From: Endomicrobiaceae bacterium
GTDB lineage: Bacteria > Elusimicrobiota > Endomicrobiia > Endomicrobiales > Endomicrobiaceae
Direction: 5' to 3'
Length of the DNA stretch: 64,000 nucleotides
Assembly (NCBI GenBank): GCA_028690485.1
Contig: JAQVBD010000001.1
Span: forward strand, 27,355 to 91,354
Shown piece by piece: positions 43,771 through 53,346 of this stretch. Both the position numbers and the translations under genes were made by a program. Within the stretch, counting starts at the first letter, position 1; each line of letters opens with the position of its first letter. A model generated the notes under the pieces. That model saw nothing but the letters and a program-made list of their open reading frames with translations, was not told the DNA's origin and made no database searches.

Positions 43771-45506
43771 TTTTTATTTTAATATTAAGTATATTAATAG
43801 TGCAGAATTTATATGCAAAAGGGAAAAGGAAGAATTTTCTTTCCCATGGTCCCTCAGTGTCAGCTTTTTCGCAAGGGGAAACAGCTTTAAATAATATAAA
43901 TGATCCTGCAATAATATATCATAATAGTTCATTATTGTCTTTTTTCAATTATAATACAGTTTCATTATCTAGATATAATTTATTTGATGGAACATCGTAT
44001 AATGCAGTTTCTGCAAGTTTAAATATATTTGATAATATTACATCTGGTTTTTCTATTATAAATTTATCTAGTGGAGATGTTGAATTAAGAAAAGATCCTT
44101 TTGATAAACCAAAGACGGTTTCAACAAATCAATGGGCATATATTTTTGCATTATCATCATTAATTAGACCAATAGATGTTGCAGTTGGTTTAGATATGAA
44201 ATATATAATCATGGATTTATATGAAAAAAAAGATTCTGGTGTATCGTTTGATGTATCTTTTTCAAAATTTATTCATAATATTGATATAAAATATACACAA
44301 ATAGATGTAGGTTTAGGGGTATCTGCACAAAACATTATAGGAACAGGAGTAAAACTTGATAAATTTAAAGAGGATTTTCAAAAAATTTTAAAAATTAGTT
44401 CCTTAATAATAGTACCTACTAAATTTCATTTTGACAGCCGTGATACCATATCAGTATCTGTCGATTTGAAAAATGAAGATACATATAATGAATTATTTAC
44501 AGGAGTAGAGTATAAGTTTGTAGATAAGTATTCTATAAGATGTGGATACTATCCTGATCATATTACAGCAGGTTTGGGTATGGATGTTTCAAGTTTTACA
44601 ATAAATTATTCAGCTGATTTTAATGAAATAGATTTAATTAATAGATTTTCTTTAACATATAAATGGAATAAAAAACAAAAAACAGATAATATTCTTTCTA
44701 TTGAAGCAAAAAGTGCACTTAAAGAAGATAGAATATCACAAATACAAGCAGAAGAAATATTTAATAAAGCTAAAAGTTTTTATTCAAAAAGGCAATATTT
44801 GTATGCAACGGAATTATTACAAAAAATAATTGTTGATTATCCAAATTATGAATCTCCAATGTTTTATTATAAAAAAATTCAGAAAAATATGAAGGATAAT
44901 TCTGTTTCAACATTGGTTAGTGATTTCGATATTTATTCATATTCTGCTGGTTATATAAATTATTATGCAGGAAACTATTCACAGTGTTCAAAAGAATGGA
45001 TGAAATATCTGCAATTTGATAATAAAAATAAAGAAATAACAGAATATTATCAAAAAGTTCAGAAAATATTAAATAATTCTATTATAGAAGAAAAAAGGAA
45101 AGAATTTGATATTCAAGCGACACAACTGTTACAAGATGGAATAGATAAATTTAATGCAAAAAAATGGATATCATCTATCAATCAAATGGAAAATTTACAA
45201 ATTTTTGTGAGGTCATCAAAATATACAACATCATTTAATTATTATTCAGTAGCTAAAGATTATATTGATAAATCTGTTAAAGAACTATCATTATCAATTA
45301 AGCAAGAAAATACAAATAAAAATTTTGTACAAGGGATAGAAAAATTTGAAATAGACGAAAAAATGGCAGATGAAAAATATAAAGAAGGATTGATTCTTTA
45401 TGCGAAAGGGAAATATTTTGAAGCAGAAAGGATGTGGGAACTTACATTAAGACTTAATCCTAATCATACTAGGGCTATAAATGCACTCGAACATATCAAA
45501 AAATAA
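43746..45506 (+). CDS. PorV-like outer-membrane protein with C-terminal TPR region
   Basis: 586 residues. Signal peptide ending 'LYAKG'; residues about 30-310 alternate like a beta barrel, with a start ('GPSVSAFSQGETALNNINDPA') reminiscent of PorV/PorQ-type proteins, whose usual motif is GA-rich followed by 'DPSA..WNPA'. Residues about 330-586 are helical: 'AEEIFNKAKSFYSKRQYLYATELL' and the last 'YAKGKYFEAERMWELTLRLNP' are TPR-like (quoted as landmarks; cores KAKSFYSKRQY and LRLNPNH). Likely periplasmic face scaffolding. Exact family uncertain. Confidence 0.6.
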   Translation: MQIVNYKIIFILILSILIVQNLYAKGKRKNFLSHGPSVSAFSQGETALNNINDPAIIYHNSSLLSFFNYNTVSLSRYNLFDGTSYNAVSASLNIFDNITSGFSIINLSSGDVELRKDPFDKPKTVSTNQWAYIFALSSLIRPIDVAVGLDMKYIIMDLYEKKDSGVSFDVSFSKFIHNIDIKYTQIDVGLGVSAQNIIGTGVKLDKFKEDFQKILKISSLIIVPTKFHFDSRDTISVSVDLKNEDTYNELFTGVEYKFVDKYSIRCGYYPDHITAGLGMDVSSFTINYSADFNEIDLINRFSLTYKWNKKQKTDNILSIEAKSALKEDRISQIQAEEIFNKAKSFYSKRQYLYATELLQKIIVDYPNYESPMFYYKKIQKNMKDNSVSTLVSDFDIYSYSAGYINYYAGNYSQCSKEWMKYLQFDNKNKEITEYYQKVQKILNNSIIEEKRKEFDIQATQLLQDGIDKFNAKKWISSINQMENLQIFVRSSKYTTSFNYYSVAKDYIDKSVKELSLSIKQENTNKNFVQGIEKFEIDEKMADEKYKEGLILYAKGKYFEAERMWELTLRLNPNHTRAINALEHIKK

Positions 45507-45523
45507 TTTATATATTTTTGTAA

Positions 45524-45552
45524 TTGACATAAAATGATAAAAAGTATATAAT
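45524..45552 (+). promoter_or_regulatory. Consensus promoter of rho
   Basis: TTGACA (45524-45529), 17-base spacer, TATAAT (45547-45552). The start of transcription near 45559 gives rho a leader of about 167 bases. Confidence 0.85.
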
Positions 45553-45565
45553 TTTATAAAATCAA

Positions 45566-45610
45566 ATGAATTTTTCCCCAAATAAATCAAAAAAGAGAAG
45601 AGAATTTTAA
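45566..45610 (+). other. Possible 14-codon leader peptide in the rho leader
   Basis: An ATG about 7 bases after the predicted transcript start opens a 14-codon frame rich in Lys and Arg, ending TAA at 45608-45610. No ribosome binding site fits because the leader before it is too short. Other bacteria control rho through its leader, which makes this worth noting but not proven. Confidence 0.25.
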
Positions 45611-45725
45611 TAAAAATTAGTCGTAAAGTTGTCAAACAATTCATTGTATATGCAAATCAAAAATAAAAAATCATACGAAGATGTTTTAAAATATAGTAAT
45701 AATATTAAATGTTAGGGGGGGATGG

Positions 45726-47000
45726 ATGTCTGAATCTATGGACTTAACGGTGTTGTCCAAAAAAACGATGGCTGAGCTTACAAAAATTGCAAAAGAAGTA
45801 AAAGTTGAAACAATTACAGGGTTAAGAAAACAAGAGTTGATTGCCAAAATTCTTGAAGCTCAAATGAAAGAAAAAGGGCAGGTGTATGATGAAGGAGTTT
45901 TAGAAATAAAACATGATGGTTTTGGATTTCTAAGATCCACAGATTATAATTATTTATCTGGCCCAGATGATATATATATAGCTCCACCTCAAATAAAAAA
46001 GTTTGCACTTAGAAAAGGTGATACAGTTGGCGGTTATGTAAGACCTCCTCAAAATCATGAAAAATATTTTGCATTATTAAAAGTTGTATCAATAAATGGG
46101 GAAGAAAATTTAGACAATATTAGAGAAAGACCATTATTTGATAATTTGACACCACTCTATCCTGATGAAAAACTTGTTTTAGAAACAAAAACAAATGAAA
46201 TATCAACTAGAATTATAGATATGTTTATACCTATAGGGAAAGGACAGAGAGTTTTACTTAATGCTCCTCCAAGAACAGGAAAAACTGTGTTATTACAAAA
46301 AATAGCCAATGCTATTACTGAAAATAATCCAGAAATTGTTCTTATGGTGTTACTTATAGATGAAAGACCGGAAGAAGTTACAGATATGCAAAGATCTGTT
46401 AAAGGAGAAGTTGTTTCATCAACATTTGATGAACCTGCAGACAGACATATTCAAGTTGCAGAAATGGTTTTAGAAAAAGCTAAAAGAATGGTAGAACATG
46501 GTAAAGATGTTGTCATTTTATTAGATTCCATTACTAGATTGGCAAGAGCATATAACACAACAATTCCTTCAAGCGGAAGAGTATTGTCTGGAGGACTTGA
46601 TTCAAATGCATTACAGAGACCAAAAAGATTTTTTGGTGCAGCAAGGAATATTGAAGAAGGTGGAAGTTTAACAATCATTGCAACAGCACTCATTGAAACA
46701 GGTAGTAGAATGGATGATGTTATATTTGAAGAATTTAAAGGAACTGGTAATTGTGAAGTTTACTTAGACAGGAAACTTGCAGATAGAAGAGTTTATCCTG
46801 CAATAGATTTACTGAGATCAGGGACAAGAAAAGAAGAAATGTTATTAAATGAAGATGAAAAAAATAAAATTTGGATAATGAGAAATCTTTTTAGTAGCAT
46901 GAATTCTATAGAAGTTATGGAAGAATTAGCTAAAAGGTTAAAAGCATCAAAATCAAACAAAGATTTTTTTAAACAAATGGAAATTTCAAGTAAAGATTAA
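45726..47000 (+). CDS. rho: Transcription termination factor Rho
   Basis: RNA-dependent helicase ATPase acting as a hexamer. 424 residues: N-terminal helical part ('[13 protein letters not shown]'), cold-shock-like RNA-binding domain ('GFGFLRS', '[16 protein letters not shown]'), and the ATPase with Walker A '[15 protein letters not shown]', '[13 protein letters not shown]', Walker B '[14 protein letters not shown]', and '[19 protein letters not shown]' (Q/R loops; cited core [16 protein letters not shown]). Its ribosome binding site is a run of seven G (45715-45721) 4 bases before the ATG; an ATG at 45722 is out of frame. Confidence 0.97.
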   Translation: MSESMDLTVLSKKTMAELTKIAKEVKVETITGLRKQELIAKILEAQMKEKGQVYDEGVLEIKHDGFGFLRSTDYNYLSGPDDIYIAPPQIKKFALRKGDTVGGYVRPPQNHEKYFALLKVVSINGEENLDNIRERPLFDNLTPLYPDEKLVLETKTNEISTRIIDMFIPIGKGQRVLLNAPPRTGKTVLLQKIANAITENNPEIVLMVLLIDERPEEVTDMQRSVKGEVVSSTFDEPADRHIQVAEMVLEKAKRMVEHGKDVVILLDSITRLARAYNTTIPSSGRVLSGGLDSNALQRPKRFFGAARNIEEGGSLTIIATALIETGSRMDDVIFEEFKGTGNCEVYLDRKLADRRVYPAIDLLRSGTRKEEMLLNEDEKNKIWIMRNLFSSMNSIEVMEELAKRLKASKSNKDFFKQMEISSKD

Positions 47001-47043
47001 ATGTAAGTAATATACTTATAATGTTTATTGATGGAGAAAATAA

Positions 47044-47598
47044 ATGAATGATGATATAAGAGATATTTCTATGAGAATTAAAGATTTAAGAGATATTTAT
47101 AATATTTCTCTTGAAACTTTAGCTAAAGAATTAAGAATTGAACAAAATATATATCAACAATATGAAAATGGAGAATCTGATATTCCTATAGGTGTTTTAA
47201 AAAAAATAGCGGAAAAATTTAATGTTGAATTTATTACTCTTATAACTGGGCGAGTGCCTCATTTAAATAGATACAGTGTTGTCAAAAAAGGAAAGGGTGT
47301 TTCTGTAGAAAGAAGAAAAGAATATGATTATCAAGATATAGCTTATGGGTTTACAAATAAGAAAGCAGAGATATTCCTTGTAACAGTAAAAGACAGAACA
47401 AACGATGCTGATTTAGAACCAAATTCTCATGATGGTCACGAGTTTAACTATGTATTAGAAGGATCTTTAAAAGTTCATATAGATGATAAAGAAATTTTAT
47501 TAGAAGAAGGGGATAGTATTTATTTTGATTCTAAGTGTAAACATTATATGACTTCAGTTAATGGCAAAACAACAAAAATTATAGCAGTAGTGCTATAA
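47044..47598 (+). CDS. XRE helix-turn-helix plus cupin regulator (copy 1)
   Basis: 184 residues. Residues 8-66 are a Cro/C1-type helix-turn-helix ('LETLAKELRIEQNIYQQYENG'-type pattern; core 'QQYENGESDIP'), and residues about 115-184 a cupin with 'GHEFNYVLEGSLKVHID' and 'EEGDSIYFDSKCKHYM', where His and Glu residues may bind metal or ligand. Such proteins sense a small molecule and control the neighbouring enzyme gene; here an acyl-CoA ligase starts 18 bases downstream. A near-copy lies at 50900. RBS GGAG. Confidence 0.85.
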   Translation: MNDDIRDISMRIKDLRDIYNISLETLAKELRIEQNIYQQYENGESDIPIGVLKKIAEKFNVEFITLITGRVPHLNRYSVVKKGKGVSVERRKEYDYQDIAYGFTNKKAEIFLVTVKDRTNDADLEPNSHDGHEFNYVLEGSLKVHIDDKEILLEEGDSIYFDSKCKHYMTSVNGKTTKIIAVVL

Positions 47599-47616
47599 TT
47601 CTAAGAGGATTGTGAA

Positions 47617-49278
47617 ATGATATTGGATAGATTTATAAAATCTAAATTTTCTTCATATGAAGATTTTTTAGAAAACTATAAAGTAAATATTCCGGAAAAC
47701 TTTAATTTTGGTTTTGATATTGTCGATGCAACTGCAAAAGAGGAACCAAATAAAAAATGTTTAGTTTGGTGTGATGATAAAGGTGAACATAAGACCTTTA
47801 CATTTAATGACATGAAGAAACAAAGTAATAAAGCAGCAAACTTTTTTAAATCAATAGGGATTAAAAAAGGCGATTTTGTAATGCTTATTTTAAAAAGAAG
47901 ATATGAATATTGGATTAGTGCTGTTGCGTTGCATAAAATTGGTGCAATTGTTATACCTGCAACACACTTGCTTATGGAAAAAGATATTGCTTATAGAAAT
48001 AATGCTGCTGATGTAAAAATGATAGTTGCAGTTGGTGAAGAAGATTTAGTTAAACGAATAAATGATGCACAAAAAGAGTCCCCAACATTAAAATATAAGG
48101 TTTGTGTTAATGGAAGTGCTGCAGATGGTTGGTATGATTTTAAATCAGGAATAGAAAAACAATCAGATATTTTTGAAAGACCTCTAGGGAAAGAAGCAAC
48201 AAAAAATGATGATAAGTTTTTAATATATTTTACTTCCGGTACAACAAGTATGCCAAAAATGGCATTGCATGATTATACATATCCGTTAGGGCATATAACG
48301 ACAGCAAAATTTTGGCAAAATGTTGAAGAAAATGGGGCTCATTTAACCTTGGCAGATACTGGTTGGGCAAAAGCTGCTTGGGGTAAGATTTATGGGCAGT
48401 GGATATCAGGATGTGCTGTTTTTGTATATGATTTTGATAAGTTTACACCTACAGATGTTCTTGATATTATATCTAATAATAATATTACATCCTTTTGTTG
48501 TCCGTCAACAATTTATAGGTATCTTATAAAAGAAGATTTATCAAAATATGATTTTTCAAGATTAAAATATTGTTGTGTTGCCGGTGAAGCATTAAATCCT
48601 GAAGTTTTTAATCAATGGGAAAAACTTACAGGACATAAAATAATGGAAGGTTTTGGTCAAAGTGAAAGTGCTGTAATGGTAGCAAATTTTGTTTGGATGA
48701 AACCAAAACCTGGTTCTATGGGAAAACCTTCACCTGTTTATGATATTGATATTATTGATGACGATGGTAATATCTGTGAACCTGGAAAGGAAGGAAACTT
48801 AGTTATAAATGTGAAAGAAGGAAAACCATTAGGTCTTTTTTGTGAATATTATAAGAGCCCGGAAAAAACAGCAGAAGCATGGAAAGATGGCTATTATTAT
48901 ACAGGCGATGTAGCATATAAAGATGAAGACGGATATTATTGGTTCGTAGGCAGAGCTGATGATGTTATAAAAAGTTCTGGATACAGGATTGGTCCTTTTG
49001 AAGTTGAAAGTGCTTTAATTGAACATCCAGCAGTATTAGAGTGTGCAATCACAGCAGTTCCTGATTCTTACAGAGGGCAAATTGTTAAGGCAACTGTGGT
49101 TTTGGCAAAAGGTTATAGCCCAAGTGATTCTTTGATAGTTGAATTACAAAATCATGTTAAAAAAGTTACAGCACCATATAAATATCCCAGGGTTGTAGAA
49201 TTTGTAAATGAGCTTCCTAAGACTATTAGTGGAAAGATTAGAAAGGTTGCAATAAGAGAAGCAGATTCAAAGAAGTAA
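47617..49278 (+). CDS. AMP-forming acyl-CoA ligase (copy 1)
   Basis: 553 residues of the ANL superfamily, most like medium-chain acyl-/acetyl-CoA synthetases: activates a carboxylic acid with ATP, then CoA. AMP-binding motif '[12 protein letters not shown]' (Ser at the usual Gly position, allowed by the pattern), 'GFGQSESAV', '[20 protein letters not shown]', and the C-terminal '[10 protein letters not shown]' with the adenylation lysine. The substrate is not readable from sequence. Closely similar to the ligase at 51471; both follow an XRE-cupin gene. Confidence 0.85.
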   Translation: MILDRFIKSKFSSYEDFLENYKVNIPENFNFGFDIVDATAKEEPNKKCLVWCDDKGEHKTFTFNDMKKQSNKAANFFKSIGIKKGDFVMLILKRRYEYWISAVALHKIGAIVIPATHLLMEKDIAYRNNAADVKMIVAVGEEDLVKRINDAQKESPTLKYKVCVNGSAADGWYDFKSGIEKQSDIFERPLGKEATKNDDKFLIYFTSGTTSMPKMALHDYTYPLGHITTAKFWQNVEENGAHLTLADTGWAKAAWGKIYGQWISGCAVFVYDFDKFTPTDVLDIISNNNITSFCCPSTIYRYLIKEDLSKYDFSRLKYCCVAGEALNPEVFNQWEKLTGHKIMEGFGQSESAVMVANFVWMKPKPGSMGKPSPVYDIDIIDDDGNICEPGKEGNLVINVKEGKPLGLFCEYYKSPEKTAEAWKDGYYYTGDVAYKDEDGYYWFVGRADDVIKSSGYRIGPFEVESALIEHPAVLECAITAVPDSYRGQIVKATVVLAKGYSPSDSLIVELQNHVKKVTAPYKYPRVVEFVNELPKTISGKIRKVAIREADSKK

Positions 49279-49314
49279 AATCTGTAATGCTTTAATTCTT
49301 GAATATAATTTTAT

Positions 49315-49375
49315 AATTTCCAGTCTTATATGTCATGTACATTTTTGTACATACTGTGACTGGAAATTATTTTAT
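49315..49375 (+). terminator. Terminator-like hairpin after acyl-CoA ligase 1
   Basis: An 11-bp perfect stem (49315-49325 with 49358-49368) enclosing a second inverted repeat (ATGTACA/TGTACAT-like near 49335-49353), followed by a T-rich but interrupted tail. Plausible intrinsic terminator. Confidence 0.6.
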
Positions 49376-49400
49376 TTTATCAATAGGACAAATACAATAA

Positions 49401-50801
49401 ATGAACAAAGAAAATAATAATCCTTTTTTATCTCGTAAAATATCAAATTTACTTTTAAAATTTTCTGTGCCAGCTGTTGCAGGTATGATGGTAAATGCTG
49501 CATATAATATTATAGCTAGATTATTGGTCGGACATGAAGTTGGTGCACTTGGAATTGCAGGTATAACAATAATGTTTCCAATAGGTATACTTTATCTTGC
49601 TTTTAGTGCTCTTGTAGGTGTTGGCGGGAATGCCTTATTTTCTATAAGTCTTGGAAAGAAAAATTATAAAGAAGCTGAACAAATTCTAGGAAATGTCTTT
49701 ATATTGCTTATAGTTATCTGTGGTTTTTTTACTGTTATATCTTACTTTTTTTTGGATGAATTTCTAATAATTTTAGGAGCAGGTAAAGAAATATTACCTT
49801 ATGCCAAGGAATATGCTCAAATTGTTTTAGTAGGATATTTCTTTTTTGCTATAAGTCTTGGTATGAATAATTTTATTCGGTCAAGTGGACATCCTAAAAT
49901 AGCTCTTATGACGCAAGTCGTTGGTACCATTGTCAATTTGATAGTAGGTCCTATACTTATTTATTATTTACATTTAGGAATGAAAGGAGCAGCTATATCT
50001 ACTCTTTGTGGACAAACTGTTGGTTTTGTTTGGATAATGTTATTTTTTATAGGTAAGAAATGTAAATACCGTATTAGATTTCAATATTTTAAGTTACGTC
50101 TTAAAGTAGTATTAAGTAGTATGTCAATAGGAGTTGCACAGTTTATTTTTCAAATATCTTCAAGTTTGTTAAATCTTATTTTAAATTATTCATTGTTAAA
50201 ATATGGTGGTAATACAGCTGTAGCTGCAATAGGAATAGTCATTAGTATTAATACATTAATAGTTTTTTCTGTAATTGGAATAGCACAAGGCACACAGCCT
50301 TTGATCGGATATAATTATGGTGCTAAAAAATATGCTGCTGCTATACAAGTAACAAAAATGGCTATGCGGTGGGGCTTTTTTTCATTAATAATAGGTTTTT
50401 CAATTGTAGAATTTTTTGCTCCACAAATAGTTTTGTTGTTTAACTCTTCAGATCAAGTTTTAGTAGAAATGTCGACTAGAGCTCTTAGATTGTTTAGCAT
50501 AACATTACCAATAATAAGCATACAAATTTTGGCAAGTACATATTTTCAAGCTATAAATAAACCACTTCAAGCTACGGTTTTAAGTTTATCAAGGCAAGTA
50601 ATACTAGTTATACCTTTTGTTTTAATACTTCCATTGTTTTTTGGACTTGATGGAGTATTTGTTGCAACAGCAGTAGCAGATTTTATTTCTTGTATTATAT
50701 CAGCTATATTGTTACATCATTTCTTTCATAAGCATAAACAGAGTCTTTTTCTTCCAGCTAAGATACATAAAAAAATATCTATTTTTAAAAGTATGAATTG
50801 A
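49401..50801 (+). CDS. MATE-family efflux transporter
   Basis: 466 residues, twelve predicted membrane helices in two halves. N-terminal 'SRKISNLLLKFSVPAVAGMMVNAAYNI' (core 'FSVPAVAGMMVNAAYN') and 'GTQPLIGYNYGAKKY' in the second half are typical of DinF/NorM-like MATE exporters, which swap sodium ions or protons for cationic drugs or metabolites. It is flanked on both sides by XRE-cupin/acyl-CoA ligase pairs, so export of a related compound is possible but unproven. Confidence 0.88.
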   Translation: MNKENNNPFLSRKISNLLLKFSVPAVAGMMVNAAYNIIARLLVGHEVGALGIAGITIMFPIGILYLAFSALVGVGGNALFSISLGKKNYKEAEQILGNVFILLIVICGFFTVISYFFLDEFLIILGAGKEILPYAKEYAQIVLVGYFFFAISLGMNNFIRSSGHPKIALMTQVVGTIVNLIVGPILIYYLHLGMKGAAISTLCGQTVGFVWIMLFFIGKKCKYRIRFQYFKLRLKVVLSSMSIGVAQFIFQISSSLLNLILNYSLLKYGGNTAVAAIGIVISINTLIVFSVIGIAQGTQPLIGYNYGAKKYAAAIQVTKMAMRWGFFSLIIGFSIVEFFAPQIVLLFNSSDQVLVEMSTRALRLFSITLPIISIQILASTYFQAINKPLQATVLSLSRQVILVIPFVLILPLFFGLDGVFVATAVADFISCIISAILLHHFFHKHKQSLFLPAKIHKKISIFKSMN

Positions 50802-50834
50802 TATAAACAGTGAGTATACATAACTTTTGTTTTT

Positions 50835-50863
50835 TTGTATTTTATATATAAAATTTATATAAT
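50835..50863 (+). promoter_or_regulatory. Promoter of XRE-cupin copy 2
   Basis: TTGTAT (50835-50840), 17-base spacer, TATAAT (50858-50863), 36 bases before the gene; the same hexamers and spacing as at polA. Confidence 0.65.
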
Positions 50864-50899
50864 GCGATAAATGTAGTTGCTATAAAATTCGGAGGAAAT

Positions 50900-51454
50900 A
50901 TGCTTGAAAATATTAAGCAAATTGCGCAGAGGATAAAAGAATTACGAGAGATTTCGGATATGTCTGTTGAATCTATGTCAAAAGAACTTAAAATTGATGT
51001 TGATAAGTATATTGAATATGAAAGTGGAGACATTGATATTCCAGTGAGTTTTCTTTATGAAATAGCTGGCAAGTTTAATGTAGAACTTACTGTACTTCTT
51101 ACAGGTGAAGAACCTAAATTACAAAGATTTTCCGTTGTCAAAAAAGATAAAGGTCTTTCTATTACTAGAAGGAAAGAGTATAAATATCAAGATTTAGCAT
51201 TTAATTTTATGCACAAAAAATCTGAAATATTCTTGGTTACAGTTGATCCGGAAAATAAAGAAAAAACTATAACTAAATATGCTCATGTCGGACAAGAATT
51301 TAATTATATTTTAGAAGGACAAATGAAACTTTTCTTTAAAGATCAAGAAATAATTCTAAATTCTGGAGATTCTATATATTTTGATTCAGGCTACGAACAT
51401 GCAATGATTGCATTGGGTAATATTCAACTGAAATTTTTAGCAGTAATTTTTTAA
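50900..51454 (+). CDS. XRE helix-turn-helix plus cupin regulator (copy 2)
   Basis: 184 residues, the same length and architecture as the protein at 47044: N-terminal Cro/C1 helix-turn-helix ('YIEYESGDIDIP'), then a cupin ('GQEFNYILEGQMKLFF', 'NSGDSIYFDSGYEHAM'). The linker 'RFSVVKKDKGLSITRRKEY' is nearly identical to 'RYSVVKKGKGVSVERRKEY' of copy 1, showing a duplication. RBS GGAGGA is strong. The ligase gene follows 16 bases later. Confidence 0.85.
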   Translation: MLENIKQIAQRIKELREISDMSVESMSKELKIDVDKYIEYESGDIDIPVSFLYEIAGKFNVELTVLLTGEEPKLQRFSVVKKDKGLSITRRKEYKYQDLAFNFMHKKSEIFLVTVDPENKEKTITKYAHVGQEFNYILEGQMKLFFKDQEIILNSGDSIYFDSGYEHAMIALGNIQLKFLAVIF

Positions 51455-51470
51455 TTAAGAGGGTAAAGGA

Positions 51471-53129
51471 ATGCTTAACAAACAATATGTTGACAGAACA
51501 TTTTCATCATATGAAGATTTAATAAAGGATTTCCATATAAATGTTCCAGAAAATTTTAATTTTGGGTTTGATGTTGTGGATGTCATTGCAGAAAAAGAAC
51601 CGAATAAACAAGCTTTAGTTTGGTGTAACGAACACAATGAAGAAAAAATATTTACATTTGGCGATATAAAAAAATATAGTAATAAGACAGCAAACTTTTT
51701 TAAATCATTAGGAATTAAAAAAGGCGATGCAGTAATGTTAATACTTAAAAGAAGATATGAATTTTGGTTTGTTATGATAGCTTTGCATAAAATAGGTGCT
51801 GTGCCAATTCCAGCGACACATTTGCTTACAGAAAAAGATATTGTTTATAGAAATAAAGCTGCTGATGTTAAAATGATAGTGTCTGTTTCAACTGATAAGG
51901 TTCCAGAAACAGTAGATAATGCCGAAAAAAAATCACCAACTTTAAAATATAAAGTTGCTGTGCATGGCACTGTAGATGGTTGGTATGATTTTAAATCAGA
52001 AATAGAAAAACAATCTGATATATTCGAAAGACCTACCGGAGATCAATCAACAAAAAATGATGATAAATTTTTATTATATTTTACATCAGGCACAACAGGT
52101 ATGCCTAAGATGGTTTTACATGATTATACATATCCGTTAGGACATCTTATTACTTCTACATGGCAGAATCTTGTTGATGGCGGTTTACATTTAACAGTAG
52201 CAGATACAGGCTGGGCAAAAGCGGCATGGGGAAAACTTTATGGACAGTGGCTACATGGTTGTAGCGTATTTGTTTTTGATTTTGATAAATTTATACCTAA
52301 AAATCTTGTTGAAGTGCTTACAAAATATGGTGTTACTTCATTTTGTGCACCTCCAACCATTTACAGATATTTAATCAAGGAAGATTTATCAAAATACGAT
52401 ATGAGTAAATTGAAGTATTGTACGGTCGCTGGTGAACCATTAAATCCTGAAGTTTATAACAAATGGAAAGAAATTACAGGATTAAGACTTATGGAAGCTT
52501 ATGGACAAACAGAATTAATTTCTTTATTATGTAATTTTCCAATGATGACTCCGAAACCAGGTTCAATTGGTAAACCTGCACCTTGTTATGATGTTGATAT
52601 TGTAAACGAAGAATTTAATTCATGTGAAAATGGAGAAGTTGGGCAAATAGTTGTTAGAATATCAGGCAAAAAACCAGTTGGAATGTTTTGTGGATATTAC
52701 AGAGATGAAGCTTTAACAAAAACAGTATGGCATGATGGAATGTATTTCACTGGTGATACAGCATATAAAGACGAAGATGGCTTTTATTGGTTTGTAGGTA
52801 GAGCTGATGACATTATAAAAAGTTCTGGATACAGAATTGGTCCTTTTGAAGTTGAAAGTGCTTTGATTGAACATCCTTCAGTCTTGGAATGTGCAATTAC
52901 AGCAGTTCCTGATCCAGATAGAGGGCAGGTAGTTAAGGCTACAGTGGTTTTAGTCAAAGGCTACAAAGCAAGTCATGATTTAGTAGTAGAATTACAAAAT
53001 CATGTTAAAAAAGTGACAGCACCATACAAGTATCCAAGGATTATAGAGTTTGTTGAAGAATTACCTAAAACAATAAGTGGAAAAATAAGAAGAGTTGAAA
53101 TTAGACAAACAGATAATAAGACAAAATAG
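51471..53129 (+). CDS. AMP-forming acyl-CoA ligase (copy 2)
   Basis: 552 residues, a close paralogue of the ligase at 47617 throughout ('[11 protein letters not shown]', '[20 protein letters not shown]' shared almost exactly). AMP motif '[12 protein letters not shown]' with the canonical Gly; C-terminal lysine in '[10 protein letters not shown]'. The acid-binding region differs ('[10 protein letters not shown]' versus '[10 protein letters not shown]'), so the two may prefer different acids. A perfect 9-bp hairpin at 53145-53169 follows but lacks a T run. Confidence 0.85.
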   Translation: MLNKQYVDRTFSSYEDLIKDFHINVPENFNFGFDVVDVIAEKEPNKQALVWCNEHNEEKIFTFGDIKKYSNKTANFFKSLGIKKGDAVMLILKRRYEFWFVMIALHKIGAVPIPATHLLTEKDIVYRNKAADVKMIVSVSTDKVPETVDNAEKKSPTLKYKVAVHGTVDGWYDFKSEIEKQSDIFERPTGDQSTKNDDKFLLYFTSGTTGMPKMVLHDYTYPLGHLITSTWQNLVDGGLHLTVADTGWAKAAWGKLYGQWLHGCSVFVFDFDKFIPKNLVEVLTKYGVTSFCAPPTIYRYLIKEDLSKYDMSKLKYCTVAGEPLNPEVYNKWKEITGLRLMEAYGQTELISLLCNFPMMTPKPGSIGKPAPCYDVDIVNEEFNSCENGEVGQIVVRISGKKPVGMFCGYYRDEALTKTVWHDGMYFTGDTAYKDEDGFYWFVGRADDIIKSSGYRIGPFEVESALIEHPSVLECAITAVPDPDRGQVVKATVVLVKGYKASHDLVVELQNHVKKVTAPYKYPRIIEFVEELPKTISGKIRRVEIRQTDNKTK

Positions 53130-53346
53130 TCAGAATATCTATAAGGAAACAACTCAAGAGGTTGTTTCCCGAGAACATAAATATTATTTGGTATTTGTTC
53201 AAGTATTGATGATTACTTTATTTTGGATAAAACTGTTTGGGGTATTTTATTTTTGTCGGCATGTTTTTTTTATGATAATCTTCTATGTAATTGCAGCCTG
53301 TGTATAATAATCAAAATTTTATAAGATAAAATATTAAATTTTAATA

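Noticed and set aside
53145..53169. Perfect 9-bp hairpin after acyl-CoA ligase 2 as an intrinsic terminator
   Set aside because: It is not followed by a T run; kept only as a remark, as it could still be a transcript end processed or paused there.
53095..53307. 70-codon open frame at the end of acyl-CoA ligase 2, with a hydrophobic 32-residue tail
   Set aside because: The start is a TTG inside the ligase gene and no ribosome binding site precedes the inner ATG; the hydrophobic look is expected from T-rich DNA.
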